Part shown: piece by piece, positions 12,343 to 23,526 of the stretch
Numbering within the stretch: position 1 is the stretch's first letter
How the letters are laid out: each line of letters starts with the position of its first letter
From: Fomes fomentarius
Taxonomy: Eukaryota > Basidiomycota > Agaricomycetes > Polyporales > Polyporaceae
DNA: 64,000 bases
Assembly: GCA_022606135.1 (NCBI GenBank)
Contig: JABYQN010000008.1
Location: forward strand, 1,302,001 to 1,366,000
Reading direction: 5' to 3'
Program-made: the position numbers and the translations under genes
The notes under the pieces: model-generated
What the model saw: only the letters and a program-made list of their open reading frames with translations
Databases searched by the model: none
Told to the model about the DNA's origin: nothing

Positions 12343-12518
12343 ACTTATCGCTCTTCCCCAACTCCCCGTCTCTCCTTTCCAGATTATACAGTTTCGGCGA
12401 CCATTCTCTGATCGCACTCACTTCAATCTTTCACTCCTTCGTCAATACGTCCTATATCCGCCTCAAGCCATCTACTACTCGCCAACAAGCTGTTACGACT
12501 TTGTGTCTCATCCCTCAC

Positions 12519-13497
12519 ATGGAACCTTACCACTCGAACCACTTCGAAGCCATCACCAATGAGTTCGAGAAGACAGTACGTTTATATGCTCTCTCCTACG
12601 CTCTATTATGTGAACAACCACTCCGCGACGCTCTCACGTAGCCTACATACTATGGTGTCGCTCCCGCGATGCGATACTTCGACACTTACCGGTACCCAGG
12701 CAATCTGGGGCTCACGAACAACCTCCAAGCACCTCCAACTCTCGAGTCACTGGCGATGCCCGACCCGTTGGTCCATGGTCATCCTACTAGTTCCCACGTC
12801 GTACAACTACCTGCTGTTCGGCCCTGGCGCTTGCCCCCGGCGTGCACCGTCCCACTTGCCAGCATTCGGCTTGTGTGGTCTCAAGGGACGTCGCCTTTGG
12901 GCCTGTCCTTTCTCAGTCAACCTACGGCAATGCCACGTCTCAGACTCCGCTTTCCCAACCCGTGTTGTACGACGGCCTGAGCTTGTGCGACCTGCTCCGT
13001 GCGAACACATTCACCACTTTGCAAGAACCCAACTTGAACGGTCCGGCATTTCCGGCGGAAGTGGCGTTGCCCCAGAAGATGTCCGTAAGAATTCTGGTGC
13101 GTAACAAACTGGTACAGCGTCTTCAGTGAGGGTCGCAGGCTGACCAACCTGCGGATTTCGGCGGGCATCCATACAGGTCGAGGGACACGACAAATATGAC
13201 CGTCAGGTCAACATCTTGTGCGCCAAAGCCAGACCTCTGACGAGGGCCAAGCTGGCGGTGGTCATCGCCAAGGAGGTTCATCGTTTGCTGGTTAGTGTCG
13301 TTTGTGATCCTGATTTGAGTAAGACAACGTGAAGCCTGATACTATGTCGAAATTAGAATCGGGAGACCCGCAACTCCCGCCCGCTTCAATACTGCGACAG
13401 AGAGCTCACCCTAGACGATCTCATCTTGTATAACGTCCGCCATGTATCCCGCGGAAGCATACAGCCAACAATCGGCGTCCTGCCAATGCGCGGCTGA
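12519..13497 (+). CDS. Unrecognised small multi-exon protein
   Basis: Exon 1 is 12519-12575 (MEPYHSNHFEAITNEFEKT), followed by a good GTACGT donor. A second coding block starts at about 12630 (PTYYGVAPAMRYFDTYRYPG). A frame change, probably an intron, lies between about 12770 and 12870, after which the frame reads SQTPLSQPVLYDGLSLCDLL and on to QKMSVRIL. Two further exons follow: VEGHDKYDRQVNILCAKA (from about 13177) and NRETRNSRPLQYCDRELTL to the stop at 13495-13497. The splice sites are good and the reading is consistent, so I believe this is a gene, but I recognise no family. The middle junction is uncertain. No signal peptide or membrane segment is visible. Confidence 0.5.
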
Positions 13498-13827
13498 AAG
13501 ACTGCGGCACGGCAGGACCGCTGTGGCTGCATGTCCAATTTCCTAACTTGTGCATCTCCATGGACCGAATGCACTATTCAAGCTTCTTTAATTGCGAAGA
13601 TAATGTTTCAATTACCTTTCTTCAGTGCCACATTCCTGACGCACTTGCACTCGTTCCATCATTGTTGTACTACGCGGGCGTGCATGTGTACCGTGACACA
13701 CTTATATAGAGGCCACGCCTGCTGCTGGTAAAATATATACCATTCGGATATACGGACCATGAACACGACTGAGTGGTGGTGGTACTAGGTTTGGCGCGAG
13801 CAGCACCAAACGGTCTGCCCGCTCACC
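13498..13827. other. Intergenic, nothing recognised
   Basis: Convergent 3' ends of the gene at 12519 and DUF6593-like gene A. No feature seen. Confidence 0.5.
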
Positions 13828-14580
13828 TCACCCGGCGGCAGTACTCATGCCTATACCGAGAGTACCGACGCCGGGCTTTGTGAAAAGAAACGCTGTATTG
13901 CCCATCACCTGGTCCCTTCTCGCACACTCGAGGATGGCAAAGGACAGCAGAACACAGGGTAGCACGGACCGGGATGCGACCTCTGGCTCGAGGTCGAGAT
14001 TGAGGGTCGTCGGGGATGGTGATGTTCGCGACATCTCGAAAAGCTTCGACATAAACCCTTTGCTCGCTGCACGGCCGGGGTGCGACGTCACGACCGTGCG
14101 CTGCGTGCTGTAGTGGAGCAACTGCGGAGTGCCAGGCGCGTCGGTCTGCCATAATCAGATGAATATGATGTACTACTACTAACCTCGAACGTGCCCTTGG
14201 GCCGCGATCTCTCCTCCCACGCGTATTCTTCACCAGACGGCACCGCAAGCATCCACGTCCTGTCGCAGTCAATCTACTGCTCGCCGGATCAAAGCGCATA
14301 GCAATCACCTAGACAGCGGATCTTTCTTGCGTAGCCACTCCGCCAGAGGGCGACTCTGGCCATTCACCGTGACACAGTCATCGTCTCTGACGTACGCGCG
14401 CGCCCATACCGCAACGGCATCGCGGCTGCCTTGTCGGAGATCCCAGATGGTGGTCGTGCGATGTATCTGAGATTGTCCGGGATTGCCGAGCTCGGTGGAG
14501 ATTTCGTACAGCACGTTGCCCGTGGCGGTGTCGACCACAGTACTATTCAGAGTGTTGTCGGCGGTGTATGTAATGTTCAT
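13828..14580 (-). CDS. DUF6593-like protein, copy A (221 aa)
   Basis: Three exons on the minus strand: 14580-14309, 14259-14184, 14145-13828; both introns are GT-AG and the spliced frame is clean (666 nt with stop). Exon 1 carries the family N-terminus MNITYTADNTLNSTVVDTAT and VAVWAR, then LAEWLRKKDPLSR. Exon 2 encodes the short WMLAVPSGEEYAWEE block. Exon 3 ends in LDLEPEVASRSVLPCVLLSF and a Gly/Thr-rich tail. The beta-rich pattern (LNSTVVD..TG..LY, then G..VAVW.R, then a hydrophobic C-terminal helix followed by basic residues) fits the Agaricomycete DUF6593 family. The function is unknown. A fold like Tubby/LURP-one is my speculation. It is the outermost member of the left array. Confidence 0.75.
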
Positions 14581-15087
14581 TCCTGCGTTTGGAGCGGTGA
14601 TATTCTCAGGTCCGACAAGCGCAGAGCTCCGGGTTTATATAACGGATGGCCGGAGAAAGGTGGGGCCGAGAGACGCTGTTGCTTTGCGGGGCGATACTCA
14701 TATAGCGAAAATATGCCAGTTATGAGATGACACCTGCGGCTAATCACCCGTGGCGCGCCCGCGCAGGAGTCATACGTCACGACTTGCCACCCTGCACAAA
14801 CCAAGAAGCGCTGCTGCAGGCGAGAGAGCATTGGAACCGTGTGTACATGCGGCCGGAGTGCAGTCCGAAGATCTACAACTGGGATTGAGCTCTCTCCAGA
14901 CCGGGGCCTGGGGTGGACTGTAAGGGCCTTCGAAGACAAGCTTTTTGTCTTCGTCTGCGAGCTCCCGTCATATATGTGCAGCTGGTCACAGTGTGTTAGA
15001 TAGCAAAGCAAGCATGCTACTCATACAAGATGAAAACACGAAGGCTGCGCCCACTCAGCCTGAGTCGGGATGCAGGGCGCTGTCCAG
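14581..15087. other. Intergenic between DUF6593-like copies A and B
   Basis: Promoter of copy A, then no further feature recognised. Confidence 0.5.
14634..14641 (-). promoter_or_regulatory. TATA box of DUF6593-like copy A
   Basis: TATATAAA on the minus strand, about 54-61 nt before the ATG. Confidence 0.5.
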
Positions 15088-15853
15088 TCACGCCGCCGCC
15101 GCGGTGCCATTTTCTGTCGAATCTGGCTTCGGCGCGCGCTTGCTGAAGGCGGACGAGAGCCAAGTGAAGACGCCGTCCATGTCGGACGCGTGGACAACCG
15201 TGACGGATTCCTCCCAGCGCAGCTGCTCGAGGATGACAAACGCAAGGATGACGGCGTCCAGGACACCCTCCAGCTGCGGCTCTACGTCGAGACTCAGGCC
15301 GGGGCGGACGCGCGGTTTGAACGTAAGCCCGCTTGTGTGCTTCGACCGCGCGAGGACGGTCTGGCCCTGCAAAAGCTGTGGAGGTCGTTCAATCATCAGC
15401 ATTCCCTGCTCGAAGAGCTCAACGAATTCACGACCCCACCTTGAAGCTCTTTTGATCTCTGCGCCATGTGTACTGCTCCTTGTTGGGCGCGATGAACAGT
15501 TGTTCCCTGACCATACAGCAGCGGCCCAATCAATGACGTCATTCTCAGCGCTCCGAGGGAAGTCGAACGCACTTGGGGGAGAACTGACCGAGCTGGGGCA
15601 GCCAGTCAGACAGAATGCCGTCGCTCGTCGTAGAGTGGTACGTGATCCAGTCCTCCCCCCGCTCAATGTTATGTGTCCGCTCCCAGACCGCAACCACCTC
15701 GTTCTTCTTCACGTCGTGAATCGCCGTCCTCAACCGGATGTCGCCCGAGCCAGTGATGGCCTTGCTTTTGACTTCATAGATCACCTCCTCCGTCGCGGTG
15801 TTAATCACCGGAGAGTTGAGGATTCTGTCGGCGGGGAAGTGGAGGCGCGTCAT
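15088..15853 (-). CDS. DUF6593-like protein, copy B
   Basis: Three exons on the minus strand. Exon 1 is 15853-15573: MTRLHFPADRILNSPVINTA, then VVAVWERTHN and DWLPQLGQFSPK. Exon 2 is about 15517-15450: EQLFIAPNKEQYTWRRDQKS. Exon 3 runs from about 15405 to the stop at 15088: PPQLLQGQTVLARSK, LSLDVEPQLEGVLDAVIL, AFVILEQLRWEE, ending in a TAAAA-type tail. Intron phases equal those of copy A (phase 2, then phase 0), which shows common descent. The start follows a TATA element at 15968-15975. The exact start of exon 3 is uncertain because two AG acceptors (GAGCAG and TTGCAG) keep the frame. No signal peptide is visible, so it is probably cytoplasmic or membrane-associated through its C-terminal helix (inference). 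Confidence 0.72.
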
Positions 15854-16403
15854 GGCAGGCTCGGGCTGAGAGTGTCGTACGTGGCACACGAGGAACAGGA
15901 GGGCGGTGGGAGAAGGGCTCAACCGTCGCGCGCAATTGCGCTTTTGTGTCCTTCCCGTGCGTCCCGGTTTATATATGCATGGGAGAATAGGCTCCCGGGC
16001 GAATTCGAAGCCTGGAACTCGGCCATAAGTGACCCTGTAGAAACCTCGTGCTGGCAAGCGTGAAACGTGCAAGTGAGTAGTATCAGACGATACATCAATT
16101 GCACAATGGACCCCACATGACAATATTTGTCGGCTCGCGCAGCCGGCGTCGGTGAGGGAGTCAATCGAGTGGGAGTCATGAGGAAGACGGCGCACCACAT
16201 GCATTCCGCCGTTCCCGACGCGTGCTGACAAAGGAGGCGCTGGGGACTGACGCGCGGGTATGAGCCTGTATGAGTTTGATAGAATACAAGAGAGTACAGT
16301 GACACAGCAAGACGATTACCGGTAAGTAGTATACAACAGGTGGCGTGATGATGAGTCGAGGATGCGCAATTGAGCCTCCGGTACATAGTACGACGTTGAA
16401 AGA
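15854..16403. other. Intergenic between DUF6593-like copies B and C
   Basis: Promoter of copy B; otherwise nothing recognised. Confidence 0.5.
15968..15975 (-). promoter_or_regulatory. TATA box of DUF6593-like copy B
   Basis: TATATAAA on the minus strand, about 115 nt before the ATG at 15853. Confidence 0.45.
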
Positions 16404-17216
16404 CTAGCACACAATTGTAGCTCCCGCGGCGACACTGGGGCATACAGCAAGACTCGTGTCGGTACTCCCCACGAGGCCCTGCTCCCGGCGAACCTGGTCC
16501 AGGATAATGAAGGAGAGCACGATAACGTCCAGCATAGACGTTGCCTCGGGCTGCACGAGGAGGCTCAACCGTCTGTCCTTCCCGGACCCCAGCAGCCCCG
16601 AACCCGTGCGCGCACTCCGCATTTGCGCTATCGTGCGTGATGACTCGGGGGCGATCAGCTGTATAAGTGTACAGCACCGTGACGGATGAGGAGGTTGATG
16701 CGTTCGGAGACGTCAAAGCCCGGATAGTTGAGACTCGGGTGGACACTCACCTTGAGCGTGTTCGACCCCCAACCCGTCGTCAGCTTCCAGTGATACCTCT
16801 CCCCATCCGGCGCGACCAGCATTCTTGTCCTAGCAGCGTCACGATAAGTACAGCACCGTGTCCAGTGCGTTAGCCACTTTCACTGCCACCGCCAAGGCCA
16901 AGCGCAATGCGCACCGAGCTTGGAACTGAATAGGTACGTATCATGCACGGACGCACCTGGACAGCGCACTCTTCCTTGGCAGCCAGTCCTCCAGCGTGTG
17001 CATCTTGCCACGGTACGTGATCCTGTCCTGGTCGCGGTGGTGCGCGCGCTCCCAGACCGCGACGACCTCATCGTGCGGGCCCCGGATCGTGGTCGTCGTC
17101 CGGATCTTCGGCGAGCCGTACTCGTACTTTGTCGTGATGTTGTACAGGTGCACACCGCCGACGAGGTCGATGACCGTCGTGTTCAGCGGGCTGTCGGAAA
17201 GAAACGTTACGTTCAT
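16404..17216 (-). CDS. DUF6593-like protein, copy C
   Basis: Exon 1 is 17216-16957: MNVTFLSDSPLNTTVIDLVG, IRGPHDEVVAVWERAHHR, DWLPRKSALSR. Exon 2 is about 16829-16753: TRMLVAPDGERYHWKLTTGW. Exon 3 runs from about 16658 to the stop at 16404: LIAPESSRTIAQMR, then LLVQPEATSMLDVIVLSF, IILDQVRREQ, and a tail ending TIVC. It is the best textbook example of the family in this window: every conserved block is present and splice phases match copies A and B. The protein ends in a C-terminal Cys. No TATA box as clear as in copies A and B. Confidence 0.75.
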
Positions 17217-17734
17217 TGCGCGGAGTCGGGGTCGGCGGCTAGCCGCAGGCTGAGTGGGGTCAGTGGTGTCAAGGCAAGGACTTAGTACTAGGCGGGGTGG
17301 GGAGGTGAACACAGCTGCGTGATTGTCAGGGCATGGGTATGCGCGCGGTGCTAGTACTTGCACTCCATACTGTATGGTATACATATCTCTGCTCGTGCTG
17401 TGCCTAGATTTCCGTTTGAGGATGAAATCTGTGGCACCTGACACTATTAGCACACCATGCCTCCTCCTGCGGAACGCCACAGCATGCAGTGTTGTGGATG
17501 CAATAGCGGATTTGTGTTATGCTTGATGGCAGCGGCGTCTCGCCGCCCCAGACCCTTCTAGAAGTTCAGGTTGTGATTCACATTGGACGACCCCGAGCCG
17601 CGGGCGGCGGGTTAGATTATAGATACACAGCGTCGTGGAGATGCACGTGATATTTTGATTCCAGTCCGATACCTGGTCTAACAGTGGAGCGAAAAATATA
17701 AAAGTATGGCAGGTTAGGAACAGCCCCCAACCGG
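17217..17734. other. Intergenic between DUF6593-like copies C and D
   Basis: Nothing recognised beyond promoter-distance DNA. Confidence 0.45.
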
Positions 17735-18129
17735 CTACAATGCAGCTGCAACCGCAGCGCCCGAGGCACGACGACGATCCCGCTCGCATATAACGAAGGA
17801 GAATACGATGGCGTCGACCATCTGCTACGCGACTAAACTTTATCGTGTTGTTCGAGTATGCGCTCGTATCCCAAAGAAGCGGGATGCTCACGTTGAGAAG
17901 GTGTTCTTGGGCATCCACTCCGACAGACGTCTCGTCTGCCCGCGCAACGTAACCTTGTCTCGTCCCCAACAGCGCTTGTAGACTGCTACGATGTTCCCCT
18001 GGGCGTCGTACATTGTGGTTTTGCGCTTCCCAATGTTGAGTATGGTGGCAATGTGATTCAAGAGGAAGCCGGAACGGGTGTCTACCACTGTCGAGTTGCA
18101 AGGATCGTTCGAGATAAGGTGACGTTCAT
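17735..18129 (-). pseudogene. DUF6593-like copy D, broken
   Basis: The ATG at 18129 begins MNVTL, but a one-base loss in codon 5 throws the frame; the rest of exon 1 (ISNDPCNSTVVDTRSGFLL, GNIVAVYKRCWG, RLSEWMPKNTFS) is open in another frame. After the donor at about 17893 there is no exon 2 (no F.APdG..Y.W block), and the next recognisable sequence is the end of exon 3 (VDAIVFSFVICERDRRRASG), so an internal stretch holding exon 2 and half of exon 3 is deleted. Two independent lesions make this a pseudogene. It is the copy closest to the centre of the window. Confidence 0.7.
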
Positions 18130-18744
18130 GGTGCAAACTGGGGGCTTGAGATATGACGATAAGGAGCACGGAACAACGCACGTTCGTTTGTATCGTTGGC
18201 TTCAACCCGAAGGTGATGACTTGGGGGCATTGTCTGTGGCCCCCGCAAGCGCAGTAAGTAGAGGTGGACGGACGTGACTGCGGCGGAACGGCCCTCTCGC
18301 AGCTCTGGATATGTAGGCGAATAGCGTTTGTCAAGCCTGCACACGGCAACCAGTTGTCAATCCTTAGCGTGACGTTAGTCAACGACAGCCTCAGTCAGAC
18401 GCACAGGCGACAGACCTCACCTGCACCATCGTTGAACTTTCGCCACGAGAGGTAACTAAGCTTCACTTTGTCTTGTCGGTCGTCGGTCACACGAGGAATA
18501 TGTCGGCAAGTAGTTCATTGCAATACGAGTGACATGCATATGATAGATGTTACAATGTTCATAGCTGCCCCGACATCTTGACTATCATCGAGACACCACA
18601 CTCCCCGGAGGAGCGCAGCACAAGGCTGCGACGAGATGGCATGATCCTCCCCAATGTTGATGAGTATGGCATAGACGACTAGCCTACTTCCGCATGAAGT
18701 GGCATGACATCCCTATTTTGCAAGCCTAGCAGCCGAGAGGGTGA
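18130..18744. other. Intergenic, nothing recognised
   Basis: Upstream of DUF6593-like copy D and downstream of the eL41 gene. No feature supported. Confidence 0.45.
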
Positions 18745-18887
18745 TTACTCTACAGAAGAAAACATGGATCAATCATTGGAATAGCGCGAGAGGTGAGAGA
18801 TGTGAGATGCGCACTGGAACGAGCCCGCATTTTTCTGCGCTTGCGACGGAGTCTCCGAGACCTCTTTTTCTTCCACTTCTCACGCAT
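18745..18887 (-). CDS. RPL41: 60S ribosomal protein eL41 (25 aa)
   Basis: The minus strand from ATG 18887 encodes MREKWKKKRSRRLRRKRRKM followed by RARS, then splices at 18815/18814 (donor GTGCGC) to the acceptor TGTAG at 18752-18750. The joined codons read Lys-stop, giving a 25-residue protein, exactly the universal eL41 length. The final coding exon contributes only two bases plus the stop (18749-18745). A 5' UTR intron (donor GTAAGT at 18943-18938, acceptor GCAG at 18892-18889) ends one base before the ATG. eL41 is a single basic helix of the large ribosomal subunit at the intersubunit bridge region. The frames on the opposite strand here are shadows. Confidence 0.93.
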
Positions 18888-18888
18888 G

Positions 18889-18943
18889 CTGCAAGACGAA
18901 GGTCAGAACGTTGAGAACGATCGCGGCAACGACGAAGACTTAC
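18889..18943 (-). other. 5' UTR intron of eL41 gene
   Basis: 55-nt GT-AG intron with a canonical GTAAGT donor, ending immediately upstream of the start codon. Leader introns are common in highly expressed ribosomal protein genes. Confidence 0.7.
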
Positions 18944-19096
18944 TTTGTTCGTTATGGAGTGGACTGGTGAGCTCAGGCGCGGAGGGGCAGTGGATATGGA
19001 TGGCTGAAGGAGCTGTACAGTTCTGCTGATGTAAGGTTCTCACGCTTCCTGCACGGGGTAAATGTAGGCGCCCGAGAGGTTTGCTTTCTTGATGCG

Positions 19097-20274
19097 ATGG
19101 CGAAACGACCCATTGTCCCGGCTGCCCTTCACGCTGAGCTCACCGAGTATTCGTCTCTGCTACGTGCGTTGCGGACCAGCAAGACTTTGGACCTGACCAC
19201 GCACCTTACGGAACCACCACCACCTCACGCGGCTCGTCCCTTCGTCGAAGGCGACGATGTCTCTGTGATTGACGACGACGCTGCAATTACTGGACCTCCT
19301 CCTCCCACTCAATCAACATCACGCGATTATACTTCCGAGGTCGGTTCATCTTTGCACTCTGGGGGCAGTAGCCAGTCCCACAACAAACTCTCCGGGAAAG
19401 CTAACCGGAAGGCGAAAGAGCGAGATACATGGACCCGCTGGCCGCTATTAGCGGGAGACGTACACGTCCCTGAATGGGGGCTAGCAGAGGAGGTGAAGCA
19501 CATTGCCGAACGCGTCTTAGCGGCGTCAGAAGGTCAGGTTCCGCCTTTGCTTTGTACCAAAGGCGAAGGCGAAGTCGAAGAAATTATACCTCATGAGACC
19601 GGCGCCGCTTCAACATCCTCCTGCTCTACTTCGTCTGACGACGAAGAGGACATGGATACTCTCTTGTCCCATACGTCATTGCAGGCTCTTACAGCTGACT
19701 CGGCGACGTTCTTGGCTCGTGTTTTCGCTTCGCTTGCGGCTCATGTCCCTGCTGCTGCTGTGGGAAGCATGCAAAATCGTGTTCGGCCGATCTGTTGGGA
19801 GACCGTCATCGATGTCGCACTGGCGAACGATATCATCACAACGAGGTGCATCTTCCCCCTCCTTCCCTTCTTCGGTAGCTGACGTCTGCTGTCTATAGGA
19901 CTGCTACCGCGGTCCGCGAGCGTATGTCACATCTGTATCCCCCCCGTCAGCCAGACAGTGAGTAGTTAGTTAGTCACACTGTGTGGCGTATCCTGACACG
20001 TTAGTAGTCGTCCCTCGTATGGCGGAGTTGGGCAAGATAAATGCTGGGCTTGCCACTTCGTTGTCTAAACATGACGATAGGCTACTTCTTTTGCCCGCAC
20101 GTGGGGATGCAAAGCCTAAAACAATAGGCAGTAAGTTTTCCTGAAGTCCCGTCTAGACTATCATAGATTCTCACTCTACTTACAGAGAAACGAGGTCCCT
20201 ATAAGAAACGTAATGCCACAACAGAGGTGAACGATGATGTCCCTTCTAAGCGCAAACGTTCAGAAGATGGGTGA
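19097..20274 (+). CDS. Unrecognised protein with acidic middle and basic, nuclear-type C-terminus
   Basis: Four exons: 19097 to about 19845, then short exons beginning TATAVRERMSHLYPPRQPD, VVPRMAELGKINAGL and KKRGPYKKRN, with the stop at 20272-20274. All introns are short GT-AG and the frame is preserved. Features: N-terminal helix (LHAELTEYSSLLRALRTSKT), a conserved-looking TWTRWPLLAGDVHVPEWGL block near residue 115, a Ser/Asp/Glu-rich stretch (SDDEEDMD), a hydrophobic helical region (TFLARVFASLAAHVP), and a C-terminus with two basic clusters (KKRGPYKKR, SKRKR) that resemble nuclear localisation signals. A nuclear role is likely but I do not recognise the family; I considered an RNA polymerase I factor (Rrn9-type) without being able to support it. 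Confidence 0.65.
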
Positions 20275-21117
20275 ACAGACAATCGGCGCATATACGCGGA
20301 GACCTTCTTGATCAGCAGTAAGCACTGCGCTCCAGTACCCTGCAATATGTTATGAGATGGGCAGGAATCTTGCATGTGGGACTGCTCTGAGCAGACATGG
20401 TGAGTCCGTGTTCGTATCCTCGATATCTTGGATATCTATCGTCATGATGTTTGAGGCATTTGGCTTTAGCAAGGGTCTCTTGCGGTGCAGAAACTTATCT
20501 CAGCTACCTTCGGGCCGTCTGCTTTGGCAGATTTGTCCGCTTCGTCTGAACTTTTTCTCAAAAACGAATGATCGTTTTGCGCACGAATGACCGCTGATCA
20601 TCGTTCTTGCAGGTTCAGTATCACCATCTGATCGCGTTATAGCTACATACTGCCTCCGGCATGGTGTAATGCGGCGCTCCAGCAATGTCCCACCGGCCGA
20701 ACGCGCAGTACGGAGTTCATAGCACCCTGACATCTCATCACCTTCTCGTTGATAGCGATGATACGTTCAGTCTTCTCAGTCTTCTCACTACCACGTCACC
20801 GATTATATTCGGCTTCGGTAATCTAGGCTGGGCCCTGCTGAGCCATACCAACCACCGTGATGTCTGTATAATATATTCGTCATCCATGACCTTGAGTTCA
20901 ATTCAACAGGGCGTATTCAATTATACCTACCCTCTTTTCAATGGCATGTTCAATTTCGGCGCCAGAGTACAACCTACGATGGACTTTCCGATATTCTCAC
21001 CCTGTATCGCTTCAGCATCGACAGAATTCTAAGACTTGGGGCTGTACCTAGACGCGTGAGTTTATATAGCCGTGGGTCTTACGAACGGCTGACCGTACCC
21101 CTTACCATCCTCCACAG
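20275..21117. other. Intergenic, upstream of DUF6535 gene
   Basis: Nothing recognised except the TATA element at 21061-21069. Confidence 0.5.
21061..21069 (+). promoter_or_regulatory. TATA box of DUF6535 gene
   Basis: TTTATATAG, 50 nt upstream of the ATG at 21118. Its position argues that this ATG is the true start, although the preceding bases (CCACAG) look like a splice acceptor. Confidence 0.5.
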
Positions 21118-23526
21118 ATGTATCGCGTGTACCGACGACGTCCTGCAACTGGCGAGCGCCAGTTCCCCTCGATTTGGGACAGCTCCGAGGCGTGGGCAGC
21201 ATGCGCCAAGGCGCTGCGGGAATACGATGAGGATATGATCCAAGATTGGAAGGAGGAAATTGACACTCTCCTAGTGTTCGTGAGTAAAGCCACCGGCTTG
21301 ACATTGCTGCGGCGCCCACTGACCACTAGTACGAACTTTGCCATATACCATATATCAGGCTGGGTTGTTCTCGGCAGTGGTCACGGCATTCAACATCGAG
21401 TCGTACCAATTGCTTCAACAGCAACCAGAAGACTCTGTCACCGCCATCCTCACTCAAATCTCGACACAGCTGAACAGTTTCAGCGTCAACCAAAACTACG
21501 TCAACGCTACCACCTCTGCAAACGTCGCAGACCTCCCTCCATTTCGGGCTAGCGCGTTCGCGGTGCGCTTGAACACGCTATGGTTTTCTAGCCTTGTGTG
21601 TAGTTTGTTATCAGCCTCGCTCGGCCTGCTGGTGAAACAGTGGCTGCGAGAGTACCTGTCAGGCTCCTCCAATATATCCCGCGAGAGCATCCGCATCCGC
21701 CAATACCGGTACGAGGGCTTGCGGAAATGGCGCGTACCCGAGATCATCCTCTGTCTCCCCATTCTTCTGCAAGCCGCTTTAATGTTCTTCTTCATCGGCC
21801 TCCTGGACCTTCTGTGGACATTACATCCTATCGTCGGGGCCGTCGTCACCTCCATCGTGGCCGGGTCTATGTTGTTCGCGACGGCAACCAGTCTCCTCCC
21901 CCCGCTGTATCCTGACTGTCCGTACAAGTCCCCGCAGTCATGGGTCATCTGTATATTCGCGCAGTCCGCGAAACGCTCCTGCGCTGCACTCGCAACCCGA
22001 CTCTACGCGAAGCTATACAACGTGGAACTGCTCACATACGTGCAAGCGAACACGAATGGTGCAGCGACTCCGGATCCGTTCGCAATCAGGATCGAGCCGG
22101 CGACATCCCTGCTATCACGGCTCTCCGAGATGCTACGCACGTGGCTTTACCATCGCTCGACGATGCGCACATACTCGAACTGGAAGGAAAGGGAGAGGCT
22201 CCAGACGGAGCGCGGGCGGAGCGCAGCGGCACTCGACGACGCGACGCTAGCGGGCGCGGACGAGATGTTCATGGACGACACTTTCCTGCACGCTGTCGTG
22301 CGTCCTTGCATGAGTGACATCGCTCCGCGGGCTGCGCTGCGCTGCGTCGACCGCATCCTCCTGCGTCGTGCGCCAAGGGTGCTGAACGACATGCCATACT
22401 GGGAGCTCGCGCGTAGTCTTGATACGCACCATGGAGATACCGGTACATTGACACTCATGCACCTCCTTCTGGACGTGCTGCACAGGCTTAACGCCAGTCG
22501 GAAGTGCGAAGTTGAGCTGGATGGCGAAGAGGATGACCCTGGGGACGAGAAGGATGACGCTCGACGGCGGGTGCTGCTGACGATGCACCGGCTCGTCCGC
22601 GCGATCCCGGGGCCCGCCAAGTTAAGACCTGGAGCAGATTCACAGACACATGCGCTGTTCAAACGCATGTTCGAAGTCCTCGCCAGTGTGTTGGACGCTG
22701 AAATCGGCCGAGAGGGGCCAGAGCGCTTCGTTCGCGAACGGTCTTTCAACTTGATGCTCAAGTTGTTCCAGCGCTTCCAGGCCGTCGGCTCCAGCTGTGC
22801 GTATTGCAATATTGTTGGTCTCGTTAAGTGGACTGTGTTTTGATTTGAACGATGTGTCTAGGTATCATGGCTTTCTGCGCATACAGCAAACAAACACGTG
22901 TAGAGAACGCGCCGTATCGTTTCGTGCAGGCGTCTTACATGGTCATCCGCGCGTCGGCCAGTCTAGCGCGGGACACACAAAGGTCCCTATCTATGGGACA
23001 CACAAGCGGTCATGCACCAGAATTGGTGCCATACACCGCCGAATCTGAACTGCCCAGAGCTCTCAACACCTCGGCGACCACTCTGTATTCAGAACCGCTC
23101 TCCATTGACGACGAGCCCGAGAGCCCCGAGGTGGACGCAGCAGCAGACGACTACGGGTCGGTGCGACCGGCGGTGCTCAAGGTGCTCGAGGACCTCGAAG
23201 GTTTCCTATCAGCCCCTGTATCCAGAGCAGGAGAGTTCCGCCCGACGACCGCGATGCTCGCAGAATGCGCGCAGGCGGTGCACGCGCTCGCCGAACTCGA
23301 CCGGCAGGCCGTCTCCCCTGGTCTGATCGTTGCGCTGAGCGACATGGTTGGTTTCGCGTCGAGTGCGTCTGCGCGAGCTGATCTGGGATATGTGAGAGAT
23401 GGGTTCGACAGCTGTAGAGACAGGGAGGAACAAGAGGTGCATGCTGCGAGGCACGCCGTGAGGCTGCTGCGGAGGATGTATGGGATGCGGGCATATGACG
23501 GTGATATGTGGAGGTATTATTCTTGA
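21118..23526 (+). CDS. DUF6535 domain membrane protein (about 754 aa)
   Basis: Three exons 21118-21279, 21359-22796, 22862-23526 (2265 nt, in frame). The N-terminus holds the DUF6535 signature: WDSSEAW, then EEIDTLLVFAGLFSAVVTAF and FNIESYQLL. Four hydrophobic segments follow the family pattern: around residues 50-68, the LWFSSLVCSLLSASLGLLVK segment, the IILCLPILLQAALMFFFIGL segment, and the AVVTSIVAGSMLFATATSLL segment. The long cytosolic C-terminal part (after about residue 240) is helical and charged, with an acidic stretch EDDPGDEKDD. This family is abundant and lineage-specific in Agaricomycetes; its function is unknown. The first intron contains one copy of the ACTAGTAC motif. Confidence 0.85.

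Larger units (their letters stand above)
9234..12518. other. Gene-poor region with repeat-like remnants
   Basis: No intact gene recognised over 3.3 kb. T/C-rich DNA around 9900-10340 keeps a hydrophobic frame open, but it has no family motif. C-rich DNA at 10447-10483 precedes a long nested hairpin (10484-10559). An LTR-like 111-bp block lies at 11252-11362, followed by an acidic coding remnant at about 11390-11460 (DDGGEPQLGPEDGEDD in one frame). The stretch looks like a decayed mobile-element landing zone (inference). Confidence 0.5.

Noticed and set aside
18793..19029. Plus-strand open frame over the eL41 gene
   Set aside because: It is the antisense shadow of the eL41 coding exon and its leader.
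21105..21118. Splice acceptor directly before the ATG of the DUF6535 gene (CCACAG/ATG)
   Set aside because: A TATA box 50 nt upstream of the ATG leaves no room for an upstream exon, and no coding exon is visible there.
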